From positions 332,712,419-332,776,418 of the forward strand of contig CM077643.1 in NCBI GenBank assembly GCA_039707465.1: a DNA stretch of 64,000 nt. The letters are read 5' to 3'. Origin of the DNA: Rhabdophis nuchalis (taxonomy: Eukaryota; Chordata; Lepidosauria; Squamata; Natricidae). The notes beneath the pieces are model-generated. The model made no database searches, was not told the DNA's origin, and saw only the letters and a list, made by a program, of their open reading frames with translations. Of this stretch, positions 47,601-58,242 are shown one piece after another (position 1 is the first letter of the stretch; every line of letters begins with the position of its first letter). The translations under genes and the position numbers were made by a program.

Positions 47601-47848
47601 ATGTTGCTACTTATTTGTGTTGTCTTAATATTATTGAAGAGGAAATCTAGGGGATAATGTTACATTAAATCCATTGACTTTTAATTAAACTTCCATTTAA
47701 ATGTGAATTAAATTTTCACAGGGAATGAATTCTATTAAATTATATTTTTGTTTTGACTTTGTCCACTTGGTCACAGGCATATCTACTTTTGAAATACAGT
47801 TCTCAGTAATCTATTCATGGAACAAGTGAAACAAAAGATTGAATGCTC

Positions 47849-48186
47849 CAGTGGTGGGTTTGAAAAATTTATAGAACCTATTCTGTAGGTGTGGCCTCTT
47901 TTGTGGGCGTGGCTTGGTGGTCATGTGACCGGGCAGGAGTGACCAACTTGTAAAATGTGGTGAAACTCATTTAACAATGCTCTTGCTTAGCAAGCAAAAT
48001 TTTGGGCTCAATTGTGATCATAAGTTCTCTCTCTCTCTCTCTCTCTCTCCTTCCTTCCTTTCTTCCATTCTTCCTTCCTTCCTTCTTTCTTTCTTGTGTG
48101 TGTGTCTCTCTCTCTCTTTATTTCCTTCCTTTCTTTTCCTTCCTCACTTCCTTTCTTGTGCCTCTTTTTTCCTTTTTTTCTTTTTT

Positions 48187-48218
<32 letters not shown>

Positions 48219-48757
48219 TCCATCCTTCCTCTTCCTCTTCCTTCTTTCTTGGGTCTCTCTCACCCACTTCCTTCCTTCCTTCTTTCTTGTGTCTCTCTTC
48301 TCCCACTTTCTCTCCTTCCTTTCCATCTCTCTCCCTTCCTTCTTTCTCTTCTACTTCCTTCCTTCCTTTTTTCTTTCTTATGTCTCTCCCCCCCACTTCC
48401 TTCCTTCCTTCCTTCCTCCCTTCCCCCCTTCTTGTGTCTCTCTTCCTTTTTCCTTCTTTTCTTCCTCCTTTCTTTCTTCTTTCTTTCCTTCCTTTTTTCT
48501 TGTGTCTCTCTCCCCCACTCCCTTCCTTCCTTCTTTCTTGTGTTTCTCTCTCCAACTTTCTTTCTTTCTCTTTCCTTCTTTTTATTTCTCTTTCTTTCTT
48601 TTTCTCTCTTTCTCTTCCTATGTCTCTCTTTTTTCAGTCTCCCTTCCTTCCTTCCTTCCTTCCTTCCTTCCTGTCTGCCTGCCTGCCTGCTTGCCTTCCT
48701 TCCTTCCTCTCTTCCTCTTCTTCTTTCTTTCTCACTCTCCCAGCCTCCCAGTGGGGA
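47849..48757 (+). mobile_element. hAT MITE family M1, right end lost, giant pyrimidine tract
   Basis: The left end CAGTGGTGGGTTTGAAAAAT and the block GTGGGCGTGGCTTGG match the 11-kb copy. From 48026 to about 48740 the internal tract has grown to about 715 bp of TTCC/TTTC/TC units broken by TTGTGTCTCTC spacers. After the tract the usual right arm is absent. Frames of up to 325 codons here are translated simple repeats. Confidence 0.85.
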
Positions 48758-50745
48758 GGCTGGACAAGAAGCCTTGTTTTCTGTGCCGCCCATAGCTATC
48801 AGAGGAAGGAGGCAGGGAAGCAAGCCCCTGGCCTCATCTCTGCCTCCTTCCTTGAGAGCTGGCTTCAGGGACAGCTAGCTTCTTCCATCACTGCATCCTT
48901 CATTCGCCTTCCACTCAGAGGGTCTGCCAGTGAGTTCATTATTATCTTTCAAGTCAAGATGTTGTCTTCTCTCCAGTAGCTAGTGATAGAACTCCTGAAA
49001 AGCATCTGTATAAACAACTTGTGCTCTTCCTACTATTACTCTCAGTAAACAAACTGAAAGAACCTTGAGTCTCAAATGATCAAAGAGAAAGAGAAAAAAA
49101 TGTATCCTGCCTCCAGCCTCTAAGTGGCAGTGTTACTGCTTTTCTTCCTGTTATTACAACTCTCTTTATATTTTTTCTTATATTCCAAACTTAAGAAAGA
49201 AAGAAAACCTTTAAATGGAGATCAAAAACAATCCAGTCAATCCAATCCAGCATTGTAAAAAAAAAGAAAAAATTTAATCCATAGGTATAAGCAAGAGTAA
49301 AAAAAATAGAAGAAAAAATTAATCCATTTAAGTTTAAAAATAAGGAGCCTTTGCAAAAATTCCATCCATAAAAAGAAAAGTTAAAAACAGGATAACACAC
49401 TACGTTTATTGCAATTTAACTTCACCACTTACACTCTTCTGTCTTCAATTTTAATTTAGATTTAATTTTTTTTAAGTAGTCTCTTTTTCTAGTAATAAAA
49501 TTTCCTCACCAATTCAACCCACTTTCTCTTTCCACTTTCTTCCTGTTCTGGAGCTGTCCCAACTTCAGCAGCTTCATTAGCTGTGTTTCTGTCGCCGGAG
49601 ATAAAGGCTATTCCTGGATCTTTCAGGGACTTTGCAGTGTCCCTGAGATTAGCAGGAGGTGCCCTTCTCAATCACCATCTCTGCGGGACAGTTTAGGTCC
49701 AAATGGACTGTCCAGCAGCAGAAATATCAACTGCAATTTCAGAGCACCAAGATCACATGTTGTGTCAGCTTCCTGTGATGGCCTCTTTTTATTAGGGGCT
49801 CTTAAAGTGATATCAGCCCAAACACCTTGCTGACTCATTCTCAGTATTACATCATCATAGCACCTGTTCAGCTCTTAAATCATTATTCTGATAGCCTTGA
49901 TGTTGATTTTGAAACAGGGTAAGGTACTTTTTAATCCTTCATGCTTTGAGTATTTTATTATTTTTCTAAAAAAATAATCCTTCCTTCCTTCCTTCCTTCT
50001 TTTTATAATTTTCAATGCTAAATTGGGTTGACTTCAGCATTATTCTGTATAATCTTTTTCCCATAGGCAGCATAGAGATGGATTAAAGGTACTATTGCTT
50101 GCAGTTTATGATGCTGAACAAAATATTTTAGTAACACTTAAGCCACTTTACTGAACTATTCACAAACCCATATCATAAGCTTTCCTAAAGGTTCTTTCTT
50201 TGGAAATAGCATTTGTATTGAAAATTGAACTGATATGAAAGATGCTGATAATGACATTTTAAAACATCCAGTCTGTAAGGCAGACATAGGATGTTTAGAA
50301 GAGATTACCTATACAAATTTTTAAAAATGCTTACTGGTGTATTATTTGAGATATGCTAGAGTAAGTACTGCCTTAGGAAGAGATGGACATAAAGAAAGAG
50401 CCAGACTGTTTTTGGAAACACTGATACTGAACCTCAGCAAAAGAGGATAAAAGTAGTAAGCAGTTAGAAACACCCAAACTCTTAACATTTAAATTGAACA
50501 CTTTGTATTTTGTGATGTAGATACAATACATGTTCCTTTAGTTCGTTTGGTCCATGGTTTGAACCATATTAATCAATGACCTCTTGGACTAATATGCAAG
50601 GTAGACTAAATTACTGAATTATGTAGTTTTCCAAATGCTATGATGCAGTTTTTAACTTAAAAATAAATGGAGCAACATTCTTATATAAGTGCATATTTTA
50701 GATACCAATGAAGAATATTTGTACCTCAGGACTGAAATGAGGGAT
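48758..50745. other. Intergenic with possible L1-related sequence
   Basis: 49050-49850 has A-rich segments and a GC-richer block (CTGCGGGACAGTTTAGGTCC) that looks like a dispersed LINE 5' region on the minus strand. I cannot confirm it. A short (TTCC)5 lies at 49979-50000. Confidence 0.3.
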
Positions 50746-50888
50746 CCTTGGTATTCTCTGAGCTTAGTTGTGTCCTTGCAGATATTTCATTATCCAAACT
50801 AGGTAACATCATCAGTACTAGAAGTGGTGTTACTTAGTTTGGGTAACAAAATGTCTGCAAGAAAACAATCAAGCATAGAGCGCACCAC
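50746..50888. repeat. Palindromic Penelope-type repeat with hammerhead-like motif
   Basis: Second copy of the 22028-22184 palindrome. On the minus strand 50776-50820 reads CTGATGATGTTACC, loop, GGATAATGAAATATC: an intact CTGATGA box, a stem II with some mismatches, then GAAA. The plus-strand arm has GTTACTTAGTTTGGGTAAC with a strong stem but a lost CTGATGA box. Confidence 0.58.
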
Positions 50889-51065
50889 AGACTCTCCACA
50901 CTTTAGGACAAAATTTGCAAGAGTTTCTTGGGAAAAATATTTAAGATTGCAGTTGCGTGGTTAAAGGAGAGTATCTCAAGGATCATAGTTTTCTTTGACA
51001 TTTAGCCTGCATGGATGGAGAACAGTGGAGAGAGAGAAAAGAAGGGTTTCAGAAAAGGAGATCTT

Positions 51066-51083
51066 AATTGTTTGCCCTTTCTT
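51066..51083. repeat. Target site duplication, left copy (outer HAL1-like)
   Basis: The 18-mer aattgtttgccctttctt recurs without mismatch at 58584-58601, 7.5 kb away. Confidence 0.95.
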
Positions 51084-51658
51084 TTTTGTTTTTGAAAAAA
51101 AGTTTTATTGGGTTTTATAAATTTTTTACAAATAAGGTAAAAGGTAAGTGGTGAAAAGACATTTTGAGAACTTTCTTGTCGAAGTCATTGGCCTCTTCCG
51201 AGACTTCATAACAGAAAATAGATAATTCATATAACATACATTTGTACTACAAAGTGGAGATAAATGCAAATATATCATTGTAAGAAAAAACTGTGCTAGC
51301 AAACATATATAAACACCCAAACAATATTATATTATATTAAAATAAAGTCACTTTTGAGATCTAAGTCTTTTGGCAATTGTATCTTCTTTTCCCTGGCCCC
51401 CAGTGGGCGGGGCCGTGGCAGCCTCTGCTCCCCCATTTTCATCCTCCAGGATTGAGGAATGTTTTTCAAGAAAGGCTTGCGCCTCTGCAATTGTTTTAAT
51501 TCTTACTCTTCCCCCCTCCCAAAACACCAACATTCCCTCCGGCATCACCCACTTAAACCAGACCCCCCCTTTTTGAATAATCTTTTAGATAAGAAGGAAT
51601 ACTTCCGTCTTAACTCTCGTATTTTCTTCGGGACCTGCTTCAAGATAGCGACCTCTTT
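51084..51658 (-). mobile_element. Outer HAL1-like element, 3' part (minus strand)
   Basis: On the minus strand this is the C-terminal half of an L1-type ORF1 protein, then a ~290-bp 3' UTR and a poly-A-like end next to the 18-bp target duplication. ORF1 reads from the EVAILKQVPKKIRELRRKYS region (51658) through MPEGMLVFWEGGRVRIKT to TIAKRLRSQK with its stop at 51348; one frame break lies near 51545. No ORF2 sequence follows. Its 3' UTR is homologous to 57962-58217. The N-terminal part of the same ORF1 is at 58243-58583, so the element was split by the insertion of 51659-58227. Confidence 0.88.
51642..51658. repeat. Target site duplication, left copy (inner HAL1-like)
   Basis: The 17-mer aagatagcgacctcttt recurs at 58226-58242, where its first base or bases merge with the poly-A tail. 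Removing the insertion restores the ORF1 reading of the outer element across the point. Confidence 0.95.
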
Positions 51659-51944
51659 GACTTCCTGTTCCGGCTTCTGGCGGCGACAGACGAGTCCTGG
51701 GACTCGTCCGCCGTTTTGTTCTTTTTTCTGCCCCAAACGGGGCGGGGTGCCCCTTTTTTGGGGGGGACCCTCCGTAGGACCGGCTTGCCTGGACCTGTTC
51801 AGCCTGGCAGTGGCCGGGAAAAGGTCCTTGTCTTCGGTCTAGGTGGAAGAAGACATGCTGCGGGGGGCCCGGTTCCCTTCGCCAACGGAGGACGGCAACA
51901 TATAATTGATTTGGAGAGAACGGGAGCGCTCGGGCCGGATGGCT

Positions 51945-53413
51945 TTTATTTTATTTTATTTTATTTTATTTTATTTATTAAATTTATACCCTGCCCTTCT
52001 CCTTGTTAGGACCCAGGGCGGCGCACAGGGATGTTAAAATACATACAAAATATATAAAATATATGAAATTTAAAATACTTATTCTAATAAATAAACCCTG
52101 CGCTAAAACCGAATTAAAATCCCAAGTTTAAAAACTATCTAATAGTCAGTATGGAGGTTACGCTAGGCCGGCTAGATGAAATAGGTGTGTCTTCAGACAC
52201 CTGCGGAAGAGGCGGAGGTCGGAGATGGTGCGGAGTTCAGGGGGTAAGTCGTTCCAGAGGGCTGGGCCCGCCACAGAGAAGGCTCTCCCCCTGGGTGTCG
52301 CCAGTCGGCATTGTCCAGCCGACGGCACCCTGAGGAGGCCCTCTCTGTGGGAGCGTATCGGTCTGAGGGATGTATGGGGCAGGAGGTGGTCTCGCATATA
52401 ACTAGGCCCCGAGCCATGGAACACTTTAAAGATGGTCGTTAAAACCTTGAAGCACACCCGAAAGACCACAGGAAGCCAGTGCAGCTCGCGCAGGATAGGT
52501 GTTATGTGGGAGTGTCTAGGCGCTCCCGTAATCACCCGCGCGGCTACGTTCTGGACTAGCTGCAGCTTTCGGGTGCACCTCAAGGGAAGCCCCATGTAGA
52601 GAGCATTACAGTAGTCGAGTCGAGAGGTGACGAGTGCTTGAGTGACTGTGCATAAGGCACCCGGTCCAGTAAGGGGCGCAATTGGCGCATCAGGCGAACC
52701 TGATGAAACGCCCCCCTGGCCACGGCTGCCACATGATCTTCCATAGACAGCCGGGAATCCAGGAGGACACCCAAATTGTGCGCCCTCTCCACGGGGGCCG
52801 GTGTTTCGCCCCCAATGGCCAGAGTTGGAATAATCTGGCTGAACCGGGGCGCCGGAAGCCACAGCCACTCAGTCTTGGACGGGTTGAGCTTGAGTTTGTT
52901 ACCACCCATCCAGATCCGTACGGCTTCCAAGCACCGGGACATAACCTCGACGGCATCGTTGGGGTGGTCTGGGGTGGATAAGTACAACTGAGTATCATCA
53001 GCGTATAGATGATATTCCACCCCAAAACCACGGATGATCTCACCCAGCGGCTTCATATATGTGTTGAATAGGAGGGGCGAGAGGACCGACCCCTGAGGAA
53101 CCCCACATATGAGGGGTCTCGAGGCCGACCTCTGCCCCCCTGACAACACATATTGCAACCGACCAGAGAGGTAGGATGAGAACCACCGCAAAACGGTGCC
53201 TCCCAGCCCCAACCCCCCCAGTCGGCGCAATAGGATACCATGGTCGATGGTATCAAAAGCCTCTGAGAGGTCTAATAGGACTAGGATAGAGGAATATCCT
53301 CTATCCCGCACCCTCCAGAGATCATCAACCAACGCGACCAATGCCGTCTCGGTGCTGTGCCCGGGTCGGAAGCCGGACTGGCGCGGGTCTAGATAATCAA
53401 CTTCCTCCAAGTG
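51945..53413 (-). pseudogene. L2 LINE, minus strand: partial RT to 3' end
   Basis: This minus-strand L2 runs from inside the reverse transcriptase (EEVDYLDPRQSGFRPGHSTETAL) to its 3' tail, which is (TTTTA)n on the plus strand (51945-51978). RT motifs are visible: A as LLDLSEAFDTIDH, B as GVPQGSVLSPLLF and C as YADDTQLY. One frameshift near 52660 moves the reading to the second frame for SRLDYCNALYMGLPLRCTRKLQLVQN and the LHWLPV..C-terminus. Endonuclease and the RT N-terminus are absent (5' truncation at 53413). It differs from the plus-strand neighbour at many residues, so it is another subfamily with another tail. Confidence 0.92.
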
Positions 53414-53715
53414 TCGCGGCTTTGCCGGGGCTTTGACGGCGAGGTGGAGAGTAAGTGACTTTAATTTTTTTGCTGGCGGCTTTGATTGAGAGAAACGTGG
53501 AGGGGGGTGTTTGCTAAAAAAAACCTCGGATTTATAACAGCGGCGCGCAGAAATGGCTCCTCGAATGCGAGGGAGCGGATATTTCGCATCCGGACTTTTG
53601 CGGAACAGGTGAAAGTCTTTCGTGGCTTGTTTCTATACAATGTATCTAAGTCCGACTTTATTGAAACAATTTTCTTTGCTAGCGCAGGTTGAGGGGGTTT
53701 TTAGGGAGGTTTTTA

Positions 53716-55211
53716 ATGCGGGTTTTAGGGGGTCCCAGGGAGGAGGAGGGAGGGTATGTACAGTTAGAGAGCGAGGGCCAGGCCAACAGGCGACGGAGGG
53801 AAGCGGAAGAATCCGTGAGGGGGGGAGAAACACGAGTCGTTCCCGCGGAGGGCATTTCCATTCAGACGGTCGTGGGGAGAGACAGGTCCGAGGGGAGGCA
53901 AGTTCCATCCTCCCGGTTGGGGACACGTAGCCGTTGGTTGCAAACGGTTAGGTGTCACAACCCCCGCAGGCTAGGTGGTCAGGGAATACAGAGCCAGGGC
54001 CTGAGGCTGATGTTTTGTAACGCCAGGTCCATTGTCAACAAAGCCCCCCTCATCCATGACCTTGTGTCAGAGGGGGAGCCGGACCTGGCTGGAATAGCGG
54101 AGACCTGGTTGGGCCACGAGGGTGGACTCCCCCTCGTTGAAATGTGCCCACCAGGCTACCGCGCTTTTCATCAGCCCCGGGCCCTAGGTAGGGGTGGTGG
54201 GGTGGCGGTCATAATAAAGGAAGATCTTGAGCCAAGAGAGACCATTGTGCCACAGACTACCGGTTGTGAGTCCCTCTGCATGAAGTGGGGCCTAGGGAGG
54301 CAGTTGGGCTTGCTGGTTGTATACCTGGCTCCCCGCTATGTAGCAGCAGCCCTGCCCGAGCTCCTGGAGGTGATCGCTACGGTGGCAGTTGAGACCCCCA
54401 GACTTTTGGTCATGGGGGACTTTAATCTGCCATCGGTGGGCGAATCATCCGTGGCAGCTCGGGAGTTCATGGCTTCCATGACGGCCATGGACCTGACCCA
54501 ATTAATTCAAGGCCCCACCCACGAGGGTGGACATACACCGGATCTCATCTTTGTCTCTGGCCAATGGAAGAGTGATCTGGGTATAGGGGATATAGTCATC
54601 ACGCCCTTGTCATGGTCAGACCACTCACTTCTCCGGCTCGATTTTCCGACCGCTACTCCCCTCCGCGGGGAGGCAGTACCAGAGCCATCGATCTGGTTTC
54701 GCCCCAGGCGCCTTATGGACCCGGATGGGTTCCAGACGGCGCTTGGGCCACTTCCTGTACCCCTGACCCGCGCCCCGATGGAGGACCTCGTGGTCGCATG
54801 GAATACTGCGACCACGGGGGCCTTGGATCGGGTTGCGCCCTTGCGGCCTCTCTTGCGGCGGCGAGTCGCCCCGGCTCCTTGGTTTACCGAGGAGCTGAGG
54901 GGGATGAAATGCCACAAGAGATGCCTAGAGAGAAGATGGAGGTCTACCCGTTCTGAATCTGACCGGACACAAGTAAGAGCCCAGTTACGGACTTACATTG
55001 TGGCGCTGAGAGTGGCCAAACGTCATCATTGTGCCACTCTCATAGCATCTGCAGAAAACCGCCCTGCTGCCCTGTTTAGGGTGACCCGCTCCCTCCTTCA
55101 ACAGAGGGTGCGGGAAGCCCCGCTACAGGGCAGAGCAGAGGAATTTGTGACTTTTCTGCAGGAGAAAATCGCTCAGATACAGAACGAGCTAGCCCCCATT
55201 GATGGCCCAGT
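53716..55211 (+). pseudogene. L2 polyprotein, N-terminal part with APE endonuclease
   Basis: The first in-frame ATG is at 53716 (the frame is open from 53689). A variable, basic N-terminus of about 90 residues precedes an AP-endonuclease-like domain: LMFCNARSIVNK (catalytic Asn), the AETWL motif, GDFNLPS, TPDLIFVS and SDHSLLRLDF with the catalytic Asp-His pair. A linker rich in Arg follows (PWFTEELRGMK, CLERRWRS). This domain nicks target DNA to prime reverse transcription. The frame is open to 55356, but from about 55210 the L2-like reading is in another frame, so one base has been gained or lost there. All catalytic motifs I can see are kept, which suggests recent activity of the family. 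Confidence 0.9.
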
Positions 55212-56585
55212 GGGAATCACGAGACAGATCTTGTTTGGGAGGAGTTTGACTCCGTTACTTCTGAGGATATGGACAGGTTACGTGGGCGACTGCGAGCCAC
55301 CACATGTTTATTGGACCCGTGTCCCTCCTGGCTTGTACTGGCATCCTGGGAGGTGACACGAGGCTGGCTCCAAGAGGTTGTCAACGCATCCTTAAGTGAG
55401 GGTTCCTTGCCTGCTTCCCTAAAAGAGGCTATGGTGAGGCCCCTCCTTAAGAAGCCCTCTTTGGACCCAGCTTTATTAAACAACTATCGTCCAGTCTCCA
55501 ACCTTCCCTTTTTGGCGAAGGTTGTTGAGAGTGTGGTGGCACAACAGTTTCCCCGTCACCTGGAGGAAGTTGATTATCTAGACCCGCGCCAGTCCGGCTT
55601 CCGGCCCGGGCATAGCACTGAGACGGCATTGGTCGCGTTGGTTGATGATCTCTGGAGGGCCAGAGATGGGGGCTGTTCCTCCATCCTGGTCCTATTAGAC
55701 CTCTCGGCGGCTTTTGATACCATCGACCATGGTATCCTATTGCATCGGCTGGGGGGGTTGGGGGTGGGAGGCACCGTTTTACGGTGGTTCTCCTCCTACC
55801 TCTCTGGCGGATCGCAATTTGTGTTGGCAGGAGAGCAGAGGTCGACCTCGAGACCCCTCACATGTGGGGTGCCTCAGGGGTCGGTCCTCTCACCTCTCCT
55901 GTTCAACACATATATGAAGCCGCTGGGTGAGATCATCCGTGGTTTTGGGGTAGAGTACCATCTGTACGCTGATGATACACAGCTTTACATTTCTACCCCA
56001 AACCACCCCAACGATGCCGTAGCAGTGATGTGCCAGTGCCTGGAAGCCGTGCGGATCTGGATGGGAAGTAACGGACTCAGGCTCAACCCGACCAAGACCG
56101 AGTGGCTGTGGTTTCCGGCTGCCCGATTCAACCAGCTGACTCCATCGCTGGCCATAGGGGGCGAACATCTTGCCCCTGTGGATGGGGCGCGCAACTTGGG
56201 TGTCCTCCTGGATGCCCGGCTGTCCATGGAAGATCAAGTGACTCCACTTCTGCGCGAGTTGCACTGGCTGCCTGTCGTCTTCCGGGTGCGCTTCAAGGTA
56301 TTAGTCATCATTTTTAAAGCGCTCCATGGCTCGGGACCTAGCTATCTGCGGGATTGGATCCTGCCTCATACATCCTCACGGCCGATTCGCTCCCACAGAG
56401 AGGGACTTCTCCGGGTGCCGTCCACTAGACTTTGTCAGCGGGCGACGCCCAGGGGAAGGGCTCTCTCTGTGGCGGGCCCAGCCCTCTGGAACGACCTTCC
56501 CCCCGACATCAGAACAACCACGGACTTCCGCTCCTTCCGTCTGAAATTAAAAACTCATTTTTTCCGTTTGGCCGGCCTTGGGTAG
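55212..56585 (+). pseudogene. L2 polyprotein, reverse transcriptase part
   Basis: The second frame continues the protein from the EEFDSVTSEDMDRL region. RT motifs in order: KPSLDPALLNNYRPVSNLPF, SGFRPGHSTETAL, motif A LLDLSAAFDTIDH, motif B GVPQGSVLSPLLF and motif C YADDTQLY. The C-terminal third has an in-frame deletion of about 72 codons after LSMEDQV: the residues for the SRLDYCNSLYMG and LQLVQNAA blocks, present in 35929-36722, are missing, and the frame resumes at TPLLRELHWLPV. It ends in LFRLAGLG with stop TAG at 56583-56585. Enzyme activity is doubtful because of the deletion and the frame break. Confidence 0.92.
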
Positions 56586-57104
56586 CCTCTCTCTACAGGG
56601 TCTAGCTGTTTTAATTGGGTATTTTAGTATGTTAAGGGGATTTTAGCACAGGCCCAGATTTAATTTGTTCTTAATTATATTTGTATATTTATTGTATTGT
56701 GGTTTTAGTTTTCCCTGTGCACCGCTCCGAGTCCCTACGGGGAGAGGAGCGGTCTATAAATTAAATTATTCTATTCTATTCTATTCTATTCTATTCTCCG
56801 GCTGGCTGCCAGATTGGGTGGTGGAAGATGGCTGCCCTTTGTTCCTAAACGACTATTCTTTATGGAAAAATTACCAACATCTCTTTGTGACCTGGACTGC
56901 CTCTCTCTACTAAAGGAGGATTTTCTGGATTAATTGATTCCTTCCCTGGAGTGCCTTCTTTGTCTTAATAATTGATAGTGGAAAGTGTCTCTCTCTCTGG
57001 ATATTATAACTTTCTACAACTTTTCTGAACTTTTTTCCCTGGACTTGCTCCAGCGGCCGCACCCAAAAAACGCCATCTTAGTGGCACTGACTTTAACAGC
57101 TCAC

Positions 57105-57961
57105 CATGGCTTCAAAAAAAACAACCAGAAAATCCAGGATTGGAAGAAAGAATGACAGCTATGGAAGCAGTGTTACACTCCTTGGTGTTGGAAATTAAAG
57201 AATTGAGAAAAGATCATTGCAGCTCTAAACTTGAACTTTTGGAGACACAGAAAAAATTGATGCAGAATACACAGAAGACCGAGGAGTTGGAAGTGGGGCT
57301 GGCTGGGGCAAAGGGAGAACTTAAAAATATTAATATTGAAATTGGAGATTTGTCTGGTCATATGTCTAGGATGGATTTTGAGAGGATGTCATATTTTTTA
57401 AGATTTCAGAATATTTCTGAGGAATCTGGTGAATGCCTTCCTGATCTCATGAGTACAATTTTAGCAGACTATTTACACAAACCTAAAGATGAGATCAGGG
57501 GGGACATTGACCTAGTCTACAGAATAAATTCAGCATATGCCAGGATAAATGAAGTACCCAGAGAGATACATATTAAATTTGTTAGAAGGTCAACTAGGGA
57601 GGGAATCTTGAAGGCGCAGAGAGAGGGTCCGTTAATTTATCAACAAAAGGAAATCGCTATCTTGAAGCAGATCCCAAAAAAGATTAGAGAGGTGAGGAGG
57701 AAGTATTCCTTCTTATCTAAAAAATTGTTTAAACACGGGATTTGGTTTAAGTGGGCGATGCCAGAAGGAATGTTGGTGTTCTGGGAAGGAGGAAGAGTAA
57801 GGATTAAAACAGTTGCTGAGATGGAAGCCTATCTTAAAAAACATTCCTCTACCCTGGGGGAAGATCCGGGAGGGGCAGAGGGGGCCACGGCCCCGCCCAC
57901 TGGGGGCCAGGAAGGAGAACAAGAAGACACAATTGCTAAGAGACTTAGATCTAAAAAATGA
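57105..57961 (+). pseudogene. L1-type ORF1 protein of HAL1-like element
   Basis: The ATG at 57105 sits in a strong CACCATGG context, but its frame runs into a stop after about 30 codons. The long frame, open from 57140 for 273 codons, is offset from it, so there is a small indel between them, probably in the A run at 57112-57119. The long frame gives a coiled coil with leucine heptads (residues ~5-75, LHSLVLEIKELRK, LELLETQKKL), then an RRM-like part (FERMSYFLRFQNISEES, IDLVYRINSAYARINEVPRE), then a C-terminal domain (KKIREVRRKYSFLSKKLF, MPEGMLVFWEGGRVRIKT) and a basic end (IAKRLRSKK). This is the layout of L1 ORF1p, an RNA-binding chaperone trimer in mammals. A degraded relative is in the outer element. 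Confidence 0.85.
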
Positions 57962-58227
57962 CTTTTATCTTAATTAATACAGTATAATTTTTATCTGGAT
58001 GTTTGTACACGACTGCCAGCATGGAACTTAGAATTTATGATGTATGCATTTATTTTCACCTTGTAGTATTATTGAAAAATGTATCACCAATGTCTTATTA
58101 AGAAGCCCTGGAGGGGGCAACGATCTCGACATGAAAGTTCTCAAAATATTTCTGTACTTCACCTTACCCTACCCTACCTGAAAAAATTTGTAAAAACCAA
58201 TAAAACTTTTGCAATATAAAAAAAAAA
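57962..58227 (+). other. HAL1-like 3' UTR and poly-A tail
   Basis: About 256 bp from the ORF1 stop to a 10-bp A run. It shares blocks with the outer element's 3' UTR: GAAAGTTCTCAAAAT and CCAATAAAACTTTT. No ORF2 coding blocks are present. Confidence 0.85.
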
Positions 58228-58242
58228 GATAGCGACCTCTTT
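58226..58242. repeat. Target site duplication, right copy (inner HAL1-like)
   Basis: Matches 51642-51658 in all 17 bases, with the first base or bases shared with the poly-A tail. Confidence 0.95.

Larger units (their letters stand above)
53414..56797 (+). mobile_element. L2 LINE, nearly full length, plus strand
   Basis: A 3.4-kb element with a GC-rich 5' region (53414-53715), an endonuclease and reverse transcriptase reading in two frames, a 3' UTR with CCGCTCCGAGTCCCTACGGG and a (TTCTA)n tail at 56768-56797. It lies head to head with the minus-strand L2. It has no poly-A tail, as expected for L2. Confidence 0.9.
51659..58227 (+). mobile_element. Inner HAL1-like element carrying two L2 insertions
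   Basis: A plus-strand retrotransposon of about 1.7 kb without its insertions. It starts GACTTCCTGTTCCGGCTTCT, has a GC-rich 5' UTR (51659-51934 joined to 56808-57104), an L1-type ORF1, a ~260-bp 3' UTR and a poly-A end at 58218-58227. The 17-bp target duplication fits L1-type target-primed insertion. There is no ORF2 and no gap where one has been lost: the 3' UTR follows the ORF1 stop directly, as in the outer element. Confidence 0.85.

Noticed and set aside
47977..48979. Open frames of 260-325 codons rich in Ser, Phe, Leu, and Lys/Arg/Glu-rich frames on the other strand
   Set aside because: Entirely within the TTCC/TTTC tract; stop codons are rare there because of base composition.
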